Shown here piece by piece: positions 43,473 to 55,882 of a stretch of 64,000 nt of DNA. This DNA is from Streptomyces wuyuanensis (GTDB lineage Bacteria > Actinomycetota > Actinomycetes > Streptomycetales > Streptomycetaceae). Numbering within the stretch: the first letter of the stretch is position 1; every line of letters begins with the position of its first letter. A model generated the notes under the pieces. The model saw nothing but the letters and a program-made list of their open reading frames with translations. It did not search any database and had not been told where the DNA came from. The stretch covers positions 310,001 to 374,000 of the forward strand of contig NZ_FNHI01000004.1 of NCBI RefSeq assembly GCF_900103455.1, read 5' to 3'. The position numbers were made by a program, and so were the translations under genes.

Positions 43473-44714
43473 TCAGAGCACCGCGGCTTTCAGGGGGACG
43501 GCCGGGTCGGCGGCGCGCTCCGCGTCGATCCTGGCTCCGACCTCGATGAGCCTGCGCCCCTGGGCCAGGTCCCGCGGCCTGCCGACGGTCAGCACGGCGA
43601 CCAGGGCCCCGTCCCGCAGCCACAGCACCGACCAGGAGGCGTCGTCCGGGTCGCCCCGGCGCACGAGAACGTCGGCCGCGCCGTGGTGACCGGCGTACTG
43701 CACGAAGCGGCCGAACTGCTCCGACCAGAAGTACGGCACCGGGTCGTAGATCTCCCCCGGCTCGCTCCCCTCCCCGGTGTCGGCGCCGACGACGTTGGCC
43801 GCGACCGTGCGGGGCCCCTGGAGCGCGTTGTCCCAGTGGTGGACCAGCAGCCGCCTCCCGTAGCGGCCCGACGGGAAGGAGGCGCAGTCCCCGACCGCGT
43901 ACACGTCGGGCAGCGAGGTGCGCAGCCGCTCGTCCGCGGTGACCGAGCCGTCGGCGCCCAGCTCGATGCCCGAGCCGGCGAGCCAGCCGGTCGCCGGCCG
44001 GGCGCCGATGCCGACGACGACCGCGTCGGCGGGCAGCCGCGGGCCGCCCTCGAGGACCACGGCGCCCGGCTCGACGGCGGCGACGCGCGCGCCGGTGAGC
44101 AGCTCGGCTCCGGCCTCCGCGTACCACCGGGCCATCGGTGCGGCGATTTCGGCCGGCAGAGCTCCGGGCAGCGGGCGGTCGGCGGCCTCGACGACGGTGA
44201 CCTCGCAGCCGGCCTCGCGGGCGGCGGTGGCGAACTCGGCGCCGATCCAGCCGGCGCCGACGACCACGATGTGGTGGCGGCGCTCCAGCACCGGGCGCAG
44301 CCGCTCCGCGTCGTCGAGGGTGCGCAGCAGATGGACCCCGGGGACGCCCTCGGTGCCGGGGAGGGTGACCGGCTCCGCGCCGGTGGCGATGACCAGGACG
44401 TCGTACGGAACGGGCCCGGCCGGCGTGTCGAGTTCGTGCTCCCCCGGGCGCAGACCGCTCACCTCGAGGCCGAGCCGGAGGTCGACCGAGAGCGCGTCGA
44501 AGTCGACGTCGAACGCGGAGTGCTCGGACTTCCCGAGCAGGACGGCCTTGGACAGCGGCGGCCGGTCGTAGGGCTGGTGCGGCTCGGCGCCGATGAGGCC
44601 GATGGCGCCGGTGAAGCCCTGTTCGCGCAGGGCCACGGCGGTCTGCACGCCGGCCATGCCCGCCCCGACGATGACGACACGGCGGCTCGGCGCCGTCTGC
44701 TCGCTCTCACTCAC
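43473..44714 (-). CDS. FAD/NAD(P)H oxidoreductase, ferredoxin-reductase-like
   Basis: A 413-residue flavoprotein with two dinucleotide folds: FAD motif RRVVIVGAGMAGVQTAVALREQG (about 11-33) with YDRPPLSK, and NAD(P) motif HHIVVVGAGWIGAEFATAAREAGCEVTVVE. DVYAVGDCASFPSGRYGRRLLVHHWDNALQ is the second FAD contact. The C-terminal domain resembles the reductase of bacterial P450 or dioxygenase systems (rhodocoxin/putidaredoxin reductase type). No ferredoxin or P450 gene is adjacent, so the partner is unknown. Confidence 0.93.
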   Translation of the reverse strand: MSESEQTAPSRRVVIVGAGMAGVQTAVALREQGFTGAIGLIGAEPHQPYDRPPLSKAVLLGKSEHSAFDVDFDALSVDLRLGLEVSGLRPGEHELDTPAGPVPYDVLVIATGAEPVTLPGTEGVPGVHLLRTLDDAERLRPVLERRHHIVVVGAGWIGAEFATAAREAGCEVTVVEAADRPLPGALPAEIAAPMARWYAEAGAELLTGARVAAVEPGAVVLEGGPRLPADAVVVGIGARPATGWLAGSGIELGADGSVTADERLRTSLPDVYAVGDCASFPSGRYGRRLLVHHWDNALQGPRTVAANVVGADTGEGSEPGEIYDPVPYFWSEQFGRFVQYAGHHGAADVLVRRGDPDDASWSVLWLRDGALVAVLTVGRPRDLAQGRRLIEVGARIDAERAADPAVPLKAAVL

Positions 44715-44742
44715 CGGGCCACCCTAACCACCTGACGACACG

Positions 44743-45084
44743 TCAGGAAGGCAGCTGCTCCACGACGCTCGTGCCGGACCCCTGCCGGGACTCCCACTCC
44801 CAGGTCTCGTCGAGCCGCACCCGCCCGTCGGGAAGGTCGACGACGGTGGAGACGCAGTGCCCGGAGGACGTCGTTCCGTCGTGCTTCAACTGGACGTAGC
44901 GGAAGTCCAGCCGGTCCCCCTCACGGGTGCCGACGAGATGGCCGCGCACCACGTCGCCGCCCGCGTAGTCGGCCCAGATCCGGCCGTCCTCCTCGTGGTA
45001 GGTGAACCGGGTCCGGGTGCCGACCTGACCGGGCGCCTGGTCGGCGACCGGGGCGAGGACGAGTCCGTCGAGCGAGCGGGCCAC
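44743..45084 (-). CDS. Small avidin-like beta-barrel protein of unknown function
   Basis: A 113-residue soluble protein made of alternating short strands (RTRFTYHEEDGRIWADYAGGDVVRGHLVGTREGDRLDFRYVQLKHDGTTSSGHCVSTV). It resembles small proteins often labelled N-acetylglutamate synthase in databases, a name with no support here because there is no acetyl-CoA motif. The strand pattern suggests a lipocalin- or avidin-like barrel. GTG start with AAGGGAG upstream. It lies between an FAD enzyme and the divergent thiamine genes. Confidence 0.75.
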   Translation of the reverse strand: MARSLDGLVLAPVADQAPGQVGTRTRFTYHEEDGRIWADYAGGDVVRGHLVGTREGDRLDFRYVQLKHDGTTSSGHCVSTVVDLPDGRVRLDETWEWESRQGSGTSVVEQLPS

Positions 45085-45147
45085 GGCAACGGCTCCCTTA
45101 CCGGGGGTTGGCGACGAGGGTTAGGCTGGCCACCGTACTGCTACTCG

Positions 45148-45235
45148 CGGGAGCCCGGCGCACCGGGCTGAGAGGGAGGCTGAGGCGGCCTCCGACCGTA
45201 CGAACCTGATCCGGGTCATGCCGGCGAAGGGAGGG
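45148..45235 (+). promoter_or_regulatory. TPP riboswitch upstream of thiO
   Basis: THI-element signatures are intact: CTGAGA at 45168-45173 and ACCTGATCCGGGTCATGCC (45204-45222), followed by GGCGAAGGGAGGG. The GGGAGGG at the end of the element (about 45230-45235) is also the ribosome site for thiO at 45247. Binding of thiamine diphosphate probably hides it, so control is at translation. A possible -10 box TAGGCT lies at 45122-45127. Confidence 0.93.
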
Positions 45236-45246
45236 TCCGGACGCGT

Positions 45247-46421
45247 ATGCATCCAGGACATCCGACACCAGGACCAGCCGCGGACGTCCTCGTCATCGGG
45301 GGCGGCGTCATCGGCCTCGTCACCGCCTGGCGGGCGGCCCAGCGGGGACTGCGGACCGCGCTTGCCGACCCCCGGCCCGGCGGCGGAGCGGCGCAGGTCG
45401 CGGCGGGCATGCTGGCGGCCGTCACGGAACTCCACTACGGCGAGGAGACGCTGCTCGGGCTGAACCTCGCCTCGGCGGACCGCTATCCGCGGTTCGTGGC
45501 CGAACTCGAGGAGGCGAGCGGAGAGGACACCGGGTACCGCTCCTGCGGGACGCTCGCCGTGGCACTCGACGCGGACGACCGGGCGCATCTGCGCGAACTG
45601 CACGCGCTGCAACGGCGCTTCGGACTGGAGTCCGAGTGGCTCAGCGGGCGGGAGTGCCGCCGGCTGGAGCCCATGCTGGCACCGGGGGTGCGCGGCGGGC
45701 TCCGGGTGGACGGCGACCACCAGATCGATCCCCGGCGTCTGGCCAGGGCGCTGGTGGTGGCGTGCGAACGGGCCGGCGTGGTCTTCCACCGGCGGTGGGT
45801 CGAGCGGCTGTCGGTGGTACGGGACCGGGCCGCCGGGGCCGTGCTGGCCGGCGGCGACGAGATCCCGGCCGGCCAGGTCGTGCTGGCCGCGGGCACGCTC
45901 AGCGGCCGGCTGGAGGGCGTGCCCGCGGCGGTGCTGCCCGCGGTGCGGCCGGTCAAGGGGCAGGTGCTGCGGCTGACGGTGCCGCCCGCGTACGCCCCGT
46001 TCCTGTCGCGCACGGTCCGGGCCGTGGTGCGCGGCAGCCACGTCTACCTCGTGCCGCGCGAGAACGGCGAGCTGGTGGTGGGCGCGACCAGCGAGGAACT
46101 CGGCTGGGACACCACCGTCACGGCGGGCGGTGTGTACCAGCTGCTGCGCGACGCGCACGAGCTGGTGCCCGGCATCACCGAACTGCCGCTGACCGAGACC
46201 GGGGCGGGCCTGCGCCCCGGCTCGCCGGACAACGCGCCGCTGCTCGGCCCGGCGGAGCTGCCCGGTCTGCTGCTGGCCACCGGCCACTACCGCAACGGCG
46301 TCCTGCTCACCCCGGTGACCGGGGACGTCATGGCGCACACCCTGGTCACCGGTGAACTGCCGGACGAGGCCCGCGCCTTCACCCCACGCCGCTTCTCCAC
46401 CGCCCAGCAGGAGGTGTCCGC

Positions 46422-46425
<4 letters not shown>
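45247..46425 (+). CDS. thiO: Glycine oxidase ThiO
   Basis: An FAD enzyme that oxidises glycine to the imine needed for thiazole synthesis. The dinucleotide motif is DVLVIGGGVIGLVTAWRAAQRG (about 14-35), with AAGMLAAVTELHYGEE, a DAO-type core and C-terminal GAGLRPGSPDNAPLLGPAELPGLLLATGHYRNGVLLTPVTG. It has 392 residues. It is the first gene behind the TPP riboswitch and overlaps thiS by 4 bases. Confidence 0.96.
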
Positions 46426-47439
<1,014 letters not shown>

Positions 47440-47488
47440 GCCGCAGCCCCGGGGCGCACGCGGTCCGGGCACCCGCCGGGGGTGAGCG

Positions 47489-47537
47489 CCCCGTCCCCGG
47501 GCACGCCCTCGGAGGAGCCGCGTCCCCGGGGACGGGG
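47489..47537 (+). terminator. Long-loop hairpin after thiG
   Basis: CCCCGTCCCCGGG (47489-47501) pairs with 47525-47537 over 13 bp with a 23-base loop, 50 bases after thiG. It includes the self-complementary GTCCCCGGGGAC. A candidate end of the thi operon; confidence is moderate because of the loop size. Confidence 0.45.
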
Positions 47538-47643
47538 TACACCTTCGGATGACGCCCGTGGTTCCGATGACGCACGTCACAGGTCCGCTGCAGCCCCGGC
47601 CGGGGGGCCGGGGCGGGGTGTCCGGGCTCGTAGACTCGCCTGC

Positions 47644-49569
47644 GTGGATACGACCCTTCAGGACCCCCTCGTCGGGCAGGTGCTCGACGGCCGCTACCGC
47701 GTCGACGCGCGCATCGCCGTCGGCGGGATGGCCACGGTCTACCGGGCCGTGGACACCCGGCTCGACCGGGTCCTCGCACTCAAGGTGATGCACCCCGCGC
47801 TCGCCGCGGACGCCTCCTTCGTCGAGCGCTTCATCCGCGAGGCGAAGTCGGTGGCACGGCTCTCCCACCCGAACGTGGTGGGCGTGTACGACCAGGGGGC
47901 CGAGGGCGCGTACGTCTATCTCGCGATGGAGTACGTGGCCGGATGCACGCTCCGCGACGTGCTGCGGGAGCGGGGCGCGCTGCGGCCGCGGGCCGCGCTG
48001 GACATCCTCGAGCCCGTGCTGGCGGCGCTCGGCGCCGCGCACCGGGCCGGCTTCGTCCACCGGGACATGAAGCCCGAGAACGTCCTGATCGGGGACGACG
48101 GACGGGTCAAGGTCGCCGACTTCGGGCTGGTCCGGGCCGTGGGCTCCGTGACCAGCACCACGGGTTCGCTGCTCGGGACCGTCTCCTACCTCGCACCGGA
48201 GCAGATCGAGTCCGGCACGGCCGACACCCGCGCCGACGTGTACGCCTGCGGTGTCGTGCTCTACGAGATGCTCACGGGCGGCAAGCCGCACTCCGGCGAC
48301 ACCCCGGCCCAGGTGCTCTACCGGCACCTCAACGAGGACGTGCCGCAGCCGTCGGCCGCCGTGCCCGGGCTGGCTCCGGAGCTGGACGGCCTGGTGGCGG
48401 CGGCCACCGCCCGCGACCCCGAGTCGCGGCCGGACGACGCCGTCGCCCTGCTCGGACGGACCCGCGAGGCCCGTGCCGCGCTCACCGACGACCAGCTGGA
48501 CGCGGGACCGCCGCAGGCCAGGACGCCGGACGCCGGGACGTCCGCCGGTTCCGAGGACCGTACGAGCGTGATCGCGCGGCCGCTGCCCACCGCGGGCGGG
48601 GCGGTCGACCGGACGAGCCGGCTGGAGACGCCGCCCGTCGGTCCCCCGCCGTCCCGTTCCGGGGGCCGCCGGCTGCCGACGCCGCGCCGCGGGGTCCTCG
48701 CCGCCGTCGTCGGCGTGCTGCTCGTCCTCGGTGTCGGCGCGGGCGTCTGGTACATCAACTCCGGGCAGTTCACCCGGGTGCCCACGGTCCTCGGCCGCAC
48801 CGAGGCCGTGGCGAAGCAGCGGCTCTCCGAGGCCGGCCTGGACGTCGAGGCCGTGCAGAAGGGCTTCAGCGACTCCTACGCCCGGGGCACCGTCATGGAC
48901 GTGAACCCCGACCCGGGTCGGCGCATCCGCCACAACGGCTCGGTCACGCTCGTCATCTCGCGCGGCCCGGAGATCGTCAAGGTTCCGGAGCTCGAGGGCC
49001 TGAAGCTCGCCGACGCCAGGAACACCCTGCGCAAGGCCGGCCTGGCACCGGGCGTGATCACCAGGGAGTTCAGCGACGAGGCCGCCCAGGGCACGGTGAT
49101 CCGCTCCGAGCCGGCCGCCGGCACGGAGCGCCGGCCGGACTCGGCGGTCGCGCTCGTCGTCAGCAAGGGCTCGCCGGTCGACGTACCGGACGTCACGGGC
49201 GACTCCGTCGAGGACGCCACGAGCACCCTCGAGGACGCCGGGCTGAAGGTGAAGGTGGCCCCGGAGCGGATCCACTCCCCCGCGGAGGCGGGAGCCGTCG
49301 CCAGGCAGTCCCCCGCGGAGGGCGGACAGGCCGCCACCGGCGACACGATCACCCTCACCGTCTCCAAGGGACCGCGGATGGTCGAGGTCCCGGACGTCAC
49401 CGGCGACCGGCTGGACGACGCCAGGCGCGAGCTGGAGGAGGCGGGCTTCGAGGTCAAGGTCGAGCGGGCCTTCCCGTTCCTCGGCGACACCGTCGAGAGC
49501 CAGTCCGTCGAGGGCGGCGGACAGGCCGCCGAGGGCAGCACGATCACGATCCGGACCAAGGGGCTCTAG
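47644..49569 (+). CDS. Ser/Thr protein kinase with four PASTA domains
   Basis: A PknB-type membrane kinase of 641 residues. The kinase domain (about 15-280) has the glycine loop IAVGGMATVYRA, K47, catalytic H139-R-D141, D159-F-G161 and APEQ. A Pro/Gly-rich linker follows, then one membrane helix (about 352-371), then four PASTA repeats (about 376-641, e.g. RVPTVLGRTEAVAKQRLSEAGL and VPDVTGDSVEDATSTLEDAGL) that bind peptidoglycan or lipid II. It likely senses wall state and phosphorylates growth and wall proteins. The start GTG lacks a ribosome site; TAGACT at 47631-47636 lies seven bases upstream, so the mRNA may be leaderless. Confidence 0.96.
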   Translation: MDTTLQDPLVGQVLDGRYRVDARIAVGGMATVYRAVDTRLDRVLALKVMHPALAADASFVERFIREAKSVARLSHPNVVGVYDQGAEGAYVYLAMEYVAGCTLRDVLRERGALRPRAALDILEPVLAALGAAHRAGFVHRDMKPENVLIGDDGRVKVADFGLVRAVGSVTSTTGSLLGTVSYLAPEQIESGTADTRADVYACGVVLYEMLTGGKPHSGDTPAQVLYRHLNEDVPQPSAAVPGLAPELDGLVAAATARDPESRPDDAVALLGRTREARAALTDDQLDAGPPQARTPDAGTSAGSEDRTSVIARPLPTAGGAVDRTSRLETPPVGPPPSRSGGRRLPTPRRGVLAAVVGVLLVLGVGAGVWYINSGQFTRVPTVLGRTEAVAKQRLSEAGLDVEAVQKGFSDSYARGTVMDVNPDPGRRIRHNGSVTLVISRGPEIVKVPELEGLKLADARNTLRKAGLAPGVITREFSDEAAQGTVIRSEPAAGTERRPDSAVALVVSKGSPVDVPDVTGDSVEDATSTLEDAGLKVKVAPERIHSPAEAGAVARQSPAEGGQAATGDTITLTVSKGPRMVEVPDVTGDRLDDARRELEEAGFEVKVERAFPFLGDTVESQSVEGGGQAAEGSTITIRTKGL

Positions 49570-49574
49570 CAACC

Positions 49575-50495
49575 GTGCACAACCCCGTCGGCGCCCATGT
49601 TCCCGTGGCCGGAGGCCTGGCCAGGACGGGTCTGGCGTACGCCCGTGAGATCGAGGCCGAGGCCGTGCAGGTCTTCGTCGCCAATCCGCGGGGCTGGGCG
49701 ACCCCCGCGGGGAACCCCGCGCAGGACGAGCTGTTCCGCACCGGTAACGCGGCCACCGGCACACCGGCGTACGTGCACGCCCCGTATCTGATCAACTTCG
49801 GCTCCCACAGCGCGGTCACGGCCGAGCGGTCGGTGGAGTCGCTGCGCCACTCGCTGCTCCGCGGCCGGGAGATCGGCGCCGCGGGTGTGGTGGTGCACAC
49901 GGGATCGGCGACCGGGGGCAGGACCCGGGAGACGGCGCTCGCCCAGGTACGGGAGCTGGTGCTGCCGCTGCTGGACGAGCTGACGCACGACGACGACCCG
50001 TTCCTGCTGCTGGAGCCCACGGCCGGGCAGGGCTTCTCGCTCTGCTCACTGGCCGAGGACCTCGGACCGTACTTCGAGGCCCTGGAGGCGCACCCGAGAC
50101 TCGGCGTCTGCCTCGACACCTGCCACGCGTTCGCCGCCGGTCACGATCTCGCCGCACCGGGCGGAGCCGGGCGGATGCTGGATCTGCTCGTCGCCACGGT
50201 CGGCCCGGGCCGGCTGAGGCTGTTCCACGCCAACGACTCCAAGGACGTCGTCGGGGCGCGCAAGGACCGCCACGAGAACATCGGCGCCGGCCACATCGGC
50301 GAGGAGGCGTTCCGCGAGCTGATGGCCCACCCCGCGGCCGCGGGTGTGCCGCTGATCATCGAGACGCCCGGTGGGCGGCACGGCAGGGAGACGTACGCGG
50401 CGGACGTGGCGCTGCTGAAGAAGCTCCGCGACGACCCCGGCCCGGTTCCGGGCCTCCCGCCCGGCTCACGGCGCCCGGCCGGCGCCCCGGACTAG
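49575..50495 (+). CDS. Endonuclease IV-like TIM-barrel protein (AP endonuclease family 2)
   Basis: A 306-residue barrel resembling deoxyribonuclease IV, which nicks DNA at abasic sites. Metal-ligand segments are GAHVPVAGGLARTGLAYAREIEAEAVQVFV, PAYVHAPYLINFGS, GVVVHTGSATG, FLLLEPTAGQG, LGVCLDTCHAFAAGHDL, LFHANDSKDVVGARKDRHENIGAGHIGEEAF and PLIIETPGG. All typical His/Asp/Glu ligand positions are present. Start GTG five bases after the kinase stop, so co-translated. Its TAG stop overlaps the stop of the convergent oxidoreductase gene. Confidence 0.92.
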   Translation: MHNPVGAHVPVAGGLARTGLAYAREIEAEAVQVFVANPRGWATPAGNPAQDELFRTGNAATGTPAYVHAPYLINFGSHSAVTAERSVESLRHSLLRGREIGAAGVVVHTGSATGGRTRETALAQVRELVLPLLDELTHDDDPFLLLEPTAGQGFSLCSLAEDLGPYFEALEAHPRLGVCLDTCHAFAAGHDLAAPGGAGRMLDLLVATVGPGRLRLFHANDSKDVVGARKDRHENIGAGHIGEEAFRELMAHPAAAGVPLIIETPGGRHGRETYAADVALLKKLRDDPGPVPGLPPGSRRPAGAPD

Positions 50496-51124
50496 AACTC
50501 GGGCCCGTCGCCCGGCTCCTCCTGGTAGGAATAGCGCTGCTCACGCCACGGGTCGCCGATGTTGTGGTAGCCCCGCTCCTCCCAGAATCCCCTGCGGTCG
50601 GCCGTCATGTACTCCACGCCGCGAACCCACTTCGGGCCCTTCCAGGCGTACAGATGCGGGACGATCAGGCGCAGCGGGAAGCCGTGCTCGGCGGTGAGCA
50701 GCTCGCCGTCCTTGTGCGTGGCGAAGATCGTGCGCTCCGAGAGGAAGTCGGCGAGGCGCAGATTGGCGCTGAAGCCGTACTCGGCCCACACCATGACGTG
50801 GGTGACCGTCGGGGCAGGCGGCGCGAGCTCGACGATCGTCGAAGCGGGCACCCCGCCCCATTCGGCCCCGAGCATGCTGAATTTCGTCACGCAGTGCAGG
50901 TCGGCGACGACCGTCGAGAACGGCAGCGCCGAGAACTCCTCGTGGTTCCAGCAGCGCTTGTCACCGTCGGCGGTGGCGCCGAATACGCGGAACTCCCAGC
51001 GCTCGGGCTTGAACTTGGGGACGGGCCCGTAGTGGGTGACCGGCCAGCCGCGCTGCAGTCGTTGCCCCGGGGGTAGCTCGGACTGTTCTGACGCCCGGTG
51101 TTCCCGGCTCTCCGGCTGACCCAT
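50492..51124 (-). CDS. Molybdopterin-dependent oxidoreductase (sulfite-oxidase fold)
   Basis: A 210-residue protein consisting only of the oxidoreductase molybdopterin-binding domain. The Mo-ligand cysteine is in VVADLHCVTKFSMLGAEWGGV, and WAEYGFSANLRLADFLSERTI and HGFPLRLIVPHLYAWKGPKWVRGVEYM are typical. There is no heme or dimerisation domain, as in MsrP/YedY-like enzymes, and no Tat signal, so it is likely cytoplasmic. The ATG at 51124 is chosen; the frame is open upstream inside bfr antisense and is not used. It is convergent with the endonuclease gene and divergent from bfr. Confidence 0.9.
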   Translation of the reverse strand: MGQPESREHRASEQSELPPGQRLQRGWPVTHYGPVPKFKPERWEFRVFGATADGDKRCWNHEEFSALPFSTVVADLHCVTKFSMLGAEWGGVPASTIVELAPPAPTVTHVMVWAEYGFSANLRLADFLSERTIFATHKDGELLTAEHGFPLRLIVPHLYAWKGPKWVRGVEYMTADRRGFWEERGYHNIGDPWREQRYSYQEEPGDGPEF

Positions 51125-51230
51125 GCCTTCAATGGTGACAGACCAGGAGGGGTGGTCATGACCAGGTCTGGGCCGATTCGGGCAACTCCTACTAAGGAGG
51201 CACTTACTGGACGGCCTTCGATCACGGTGC

Positions 51231-51246
51231 GAGGATGCGCGCATCC
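51231..51246. promoter_or_regulatory. 16-bp perfect palindrome upstream of bfr
   Basis: AGGATGCG-CGCATCCT at 51231-51246 is a perfect palindrome, 34 bases before the bfr start and 17 bases from its ribosome site. The same gap holds TGGTCATGACCA (51153-51164), also a perfect palindrome. One or both may be operators. Neither resembles the DtxR iron box. Confidence 0.5.
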
Positions 51247-51280
51247 TGCCCGAGTCACACGTGCGGAAGGAGCCTCTGCG

Positions 51281-51760
51281 ATGCAGGGCGACCCCGAGGT
51301 CATCGAGTTCCTCAATGAGCAGTTGACTGCCGAGCTGACCGCGATCAACCAGTACTTCCTGCACGCGAAGATGCAGGAGAACTTCGGCTGGACGAAGCTC
51401 GCCAAGTACACCCGGGCCGAGTCGTTCGACGAGATGAAGCACGCCGAGGTACTCACCGACCGGATCCTGTTCCTGGAAGGGCTGCCGAACTACCAGCGGC
51501 TGTTCCACGTGCGGATCGGGCAGACGGTCACCGAGATGTTCCAGGCGGACCGGCAGGTCGAGGTGGAGGCGATCGACCGGCTGCGACGCGGCATCGAGGT
51601 CATGCGCGGCAAGGGCGACATCACGTCGGCGAACATCTTCGAGTCGATCCTGGCGGACGAGGAGCACCACATCGACTACCTCGACACCCAGCTGGAACTG
51701 GTCGAGAAGCTCGGAGAGGCGCTGTACATCGCCCAGGTGATCGAGCAGCCGGAATCCTAG
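51281..51760 (+). CDS. bfr: Bacterioferritin
   Basis: A 24-meric, heme-containing iron storage protein. The ferroxidase ligands are at the canonical positions E18, E51, H54, E94, E127 and H130, and the heme ligand is M52. It has 159 residues, normal for the family. The ATG has GGAAGGAG ten bases upstream. It lies 27 bases from the convergent end of the bfd gene and is divergent from the molybdopterin oxidoreductase. Confidence 0.98.
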   Translation: MQGDPEVIEFLNEQLTAELTAINQYFLHAKMQENFGWTKLAKYTRAESFDEMKHAEVLTDRILFLEGLPNYQRLFHVRIGQTVTEMFQADRQVEVEAIDRLRRGIEVMRGKGDITSANIFESILADEEHHIDYLDTQLELVEKLGEALYIAQVIEQPES

Positions 51761-51787
51761 AGCCCGTCCGCCCCGGGACCGGCCGGA

Positions 51788-52063
51788 CTAGGCCGCTTCG
51801 CGCAACCGGCTCGGGGAGACCGCCTCGACGCCCGCCGGGGTCAAGTCCTCCGACAGTGCGGCGGCGGCACCGTTGCCCTGGTCCAGCAGCTCGCGGCGCG
51901 GGCATGTGCCCCGCCCGAGGATGCCCTGGATGCGGCGCACGCACGAACCGCAGTCGGTGCCGGCCTTGGAGACCGAGGCGATCTGGCGGGGGGTGCAGGC
52001 ACCGGCCTCCGCGTGTTCCTTGACCTGCTTCTCCGTGATGCCGAAGCACGAGCAGACGTACAC
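51788..52063 (-). CDS. bfd: Bacterioferritin-associated ferredoxin Bfd
   Basis: A [2Fe-2S] protein that reduces Bfr heme to release stored iron. The cluster ligands are C4 and C6 in VYVCSCFGIT and C38 and C41 in TDCGSC. The start is taken as GTG at 52063 because GGGAGG lies eight bases upstream and Bfd proteins begin at this Val; a GTG three codons earlier overlaps the ribosome site. It has 91 residues, about 25 more than E. coli Bfd, the extra part being an Ala/Glu-rich tail. Convergent with bfr and preceded by an iron box. Confidence 0.95.
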   Translation of the reverse strand: MYVCSCFGITEKQVKEHAEAGACTPRQIASVSKAGTDCGSCVRRIQGILGRGTCPRRELLDQGNGAAAALSEDLTPAGVEAVSPSRLREAA

Positions 52064-52120
52064 GCGGTTCACCTCCCGGCGGGATCGAGATCGACTGTGG
52101 TGCCCGTCCCGATTGATCGG

Positions 52121-52139
52121 TGAGGCAAACCTAACCTTA
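52121..52139 (-). promoter_or_regulatory. DtxR/IdeR-type iron box upstream of bfd
   Basis: The minus strand reads TAAGGTTAGGTTTGCCTCA, close to the iron-box consensus TTAGGTTAGGCTCACCTAA. It lies 58 bases upstream of bfd. An iron-bound DmdR/IdeR protein should repress bfd so that stored iron is released only in iron shortage. No such box is seen before bfr. Confidence 0.75.
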
Positions 52140-52178
52140 CCCGCCGCCCGCCGGTCGCAAAAGCCCCGGGTACGACGA

Positions 52179-52209
52179 TGGGGCGTGGATCACACCGATC
52201 CACGCCCCA
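52179..52209 (-). terminator. 13-bp hairpin after aroH
   Basis: TGGGGCGTGGATC (52179-52191) pairs exactly with 52197-52209 around ACACC. It begins 18 bases after the aroH stop codon. Confidence 0.75.
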
Positions 52210-52226
52210 CCGTCATGCCGGTCCGG

Positions 52227-55777
<3,551 letters not shown>

Positions 55778-55882
55778 GCGGGGCGGCGACCGCGGGGACG
55801 GGCTCCGGGAGCGCGTCCCCGCGGCGGCGCCAGCGGGGCGGGGCGGTGGCCCGCGGGATGCGGCGGGAAGCGCGGCGGGAGC

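Noticed and set aside
44743..45084. N-acetylglutamate synthase
   Set aside because: The small protein has no acetyltransferase motif; this label is often wrongly copied in databases.
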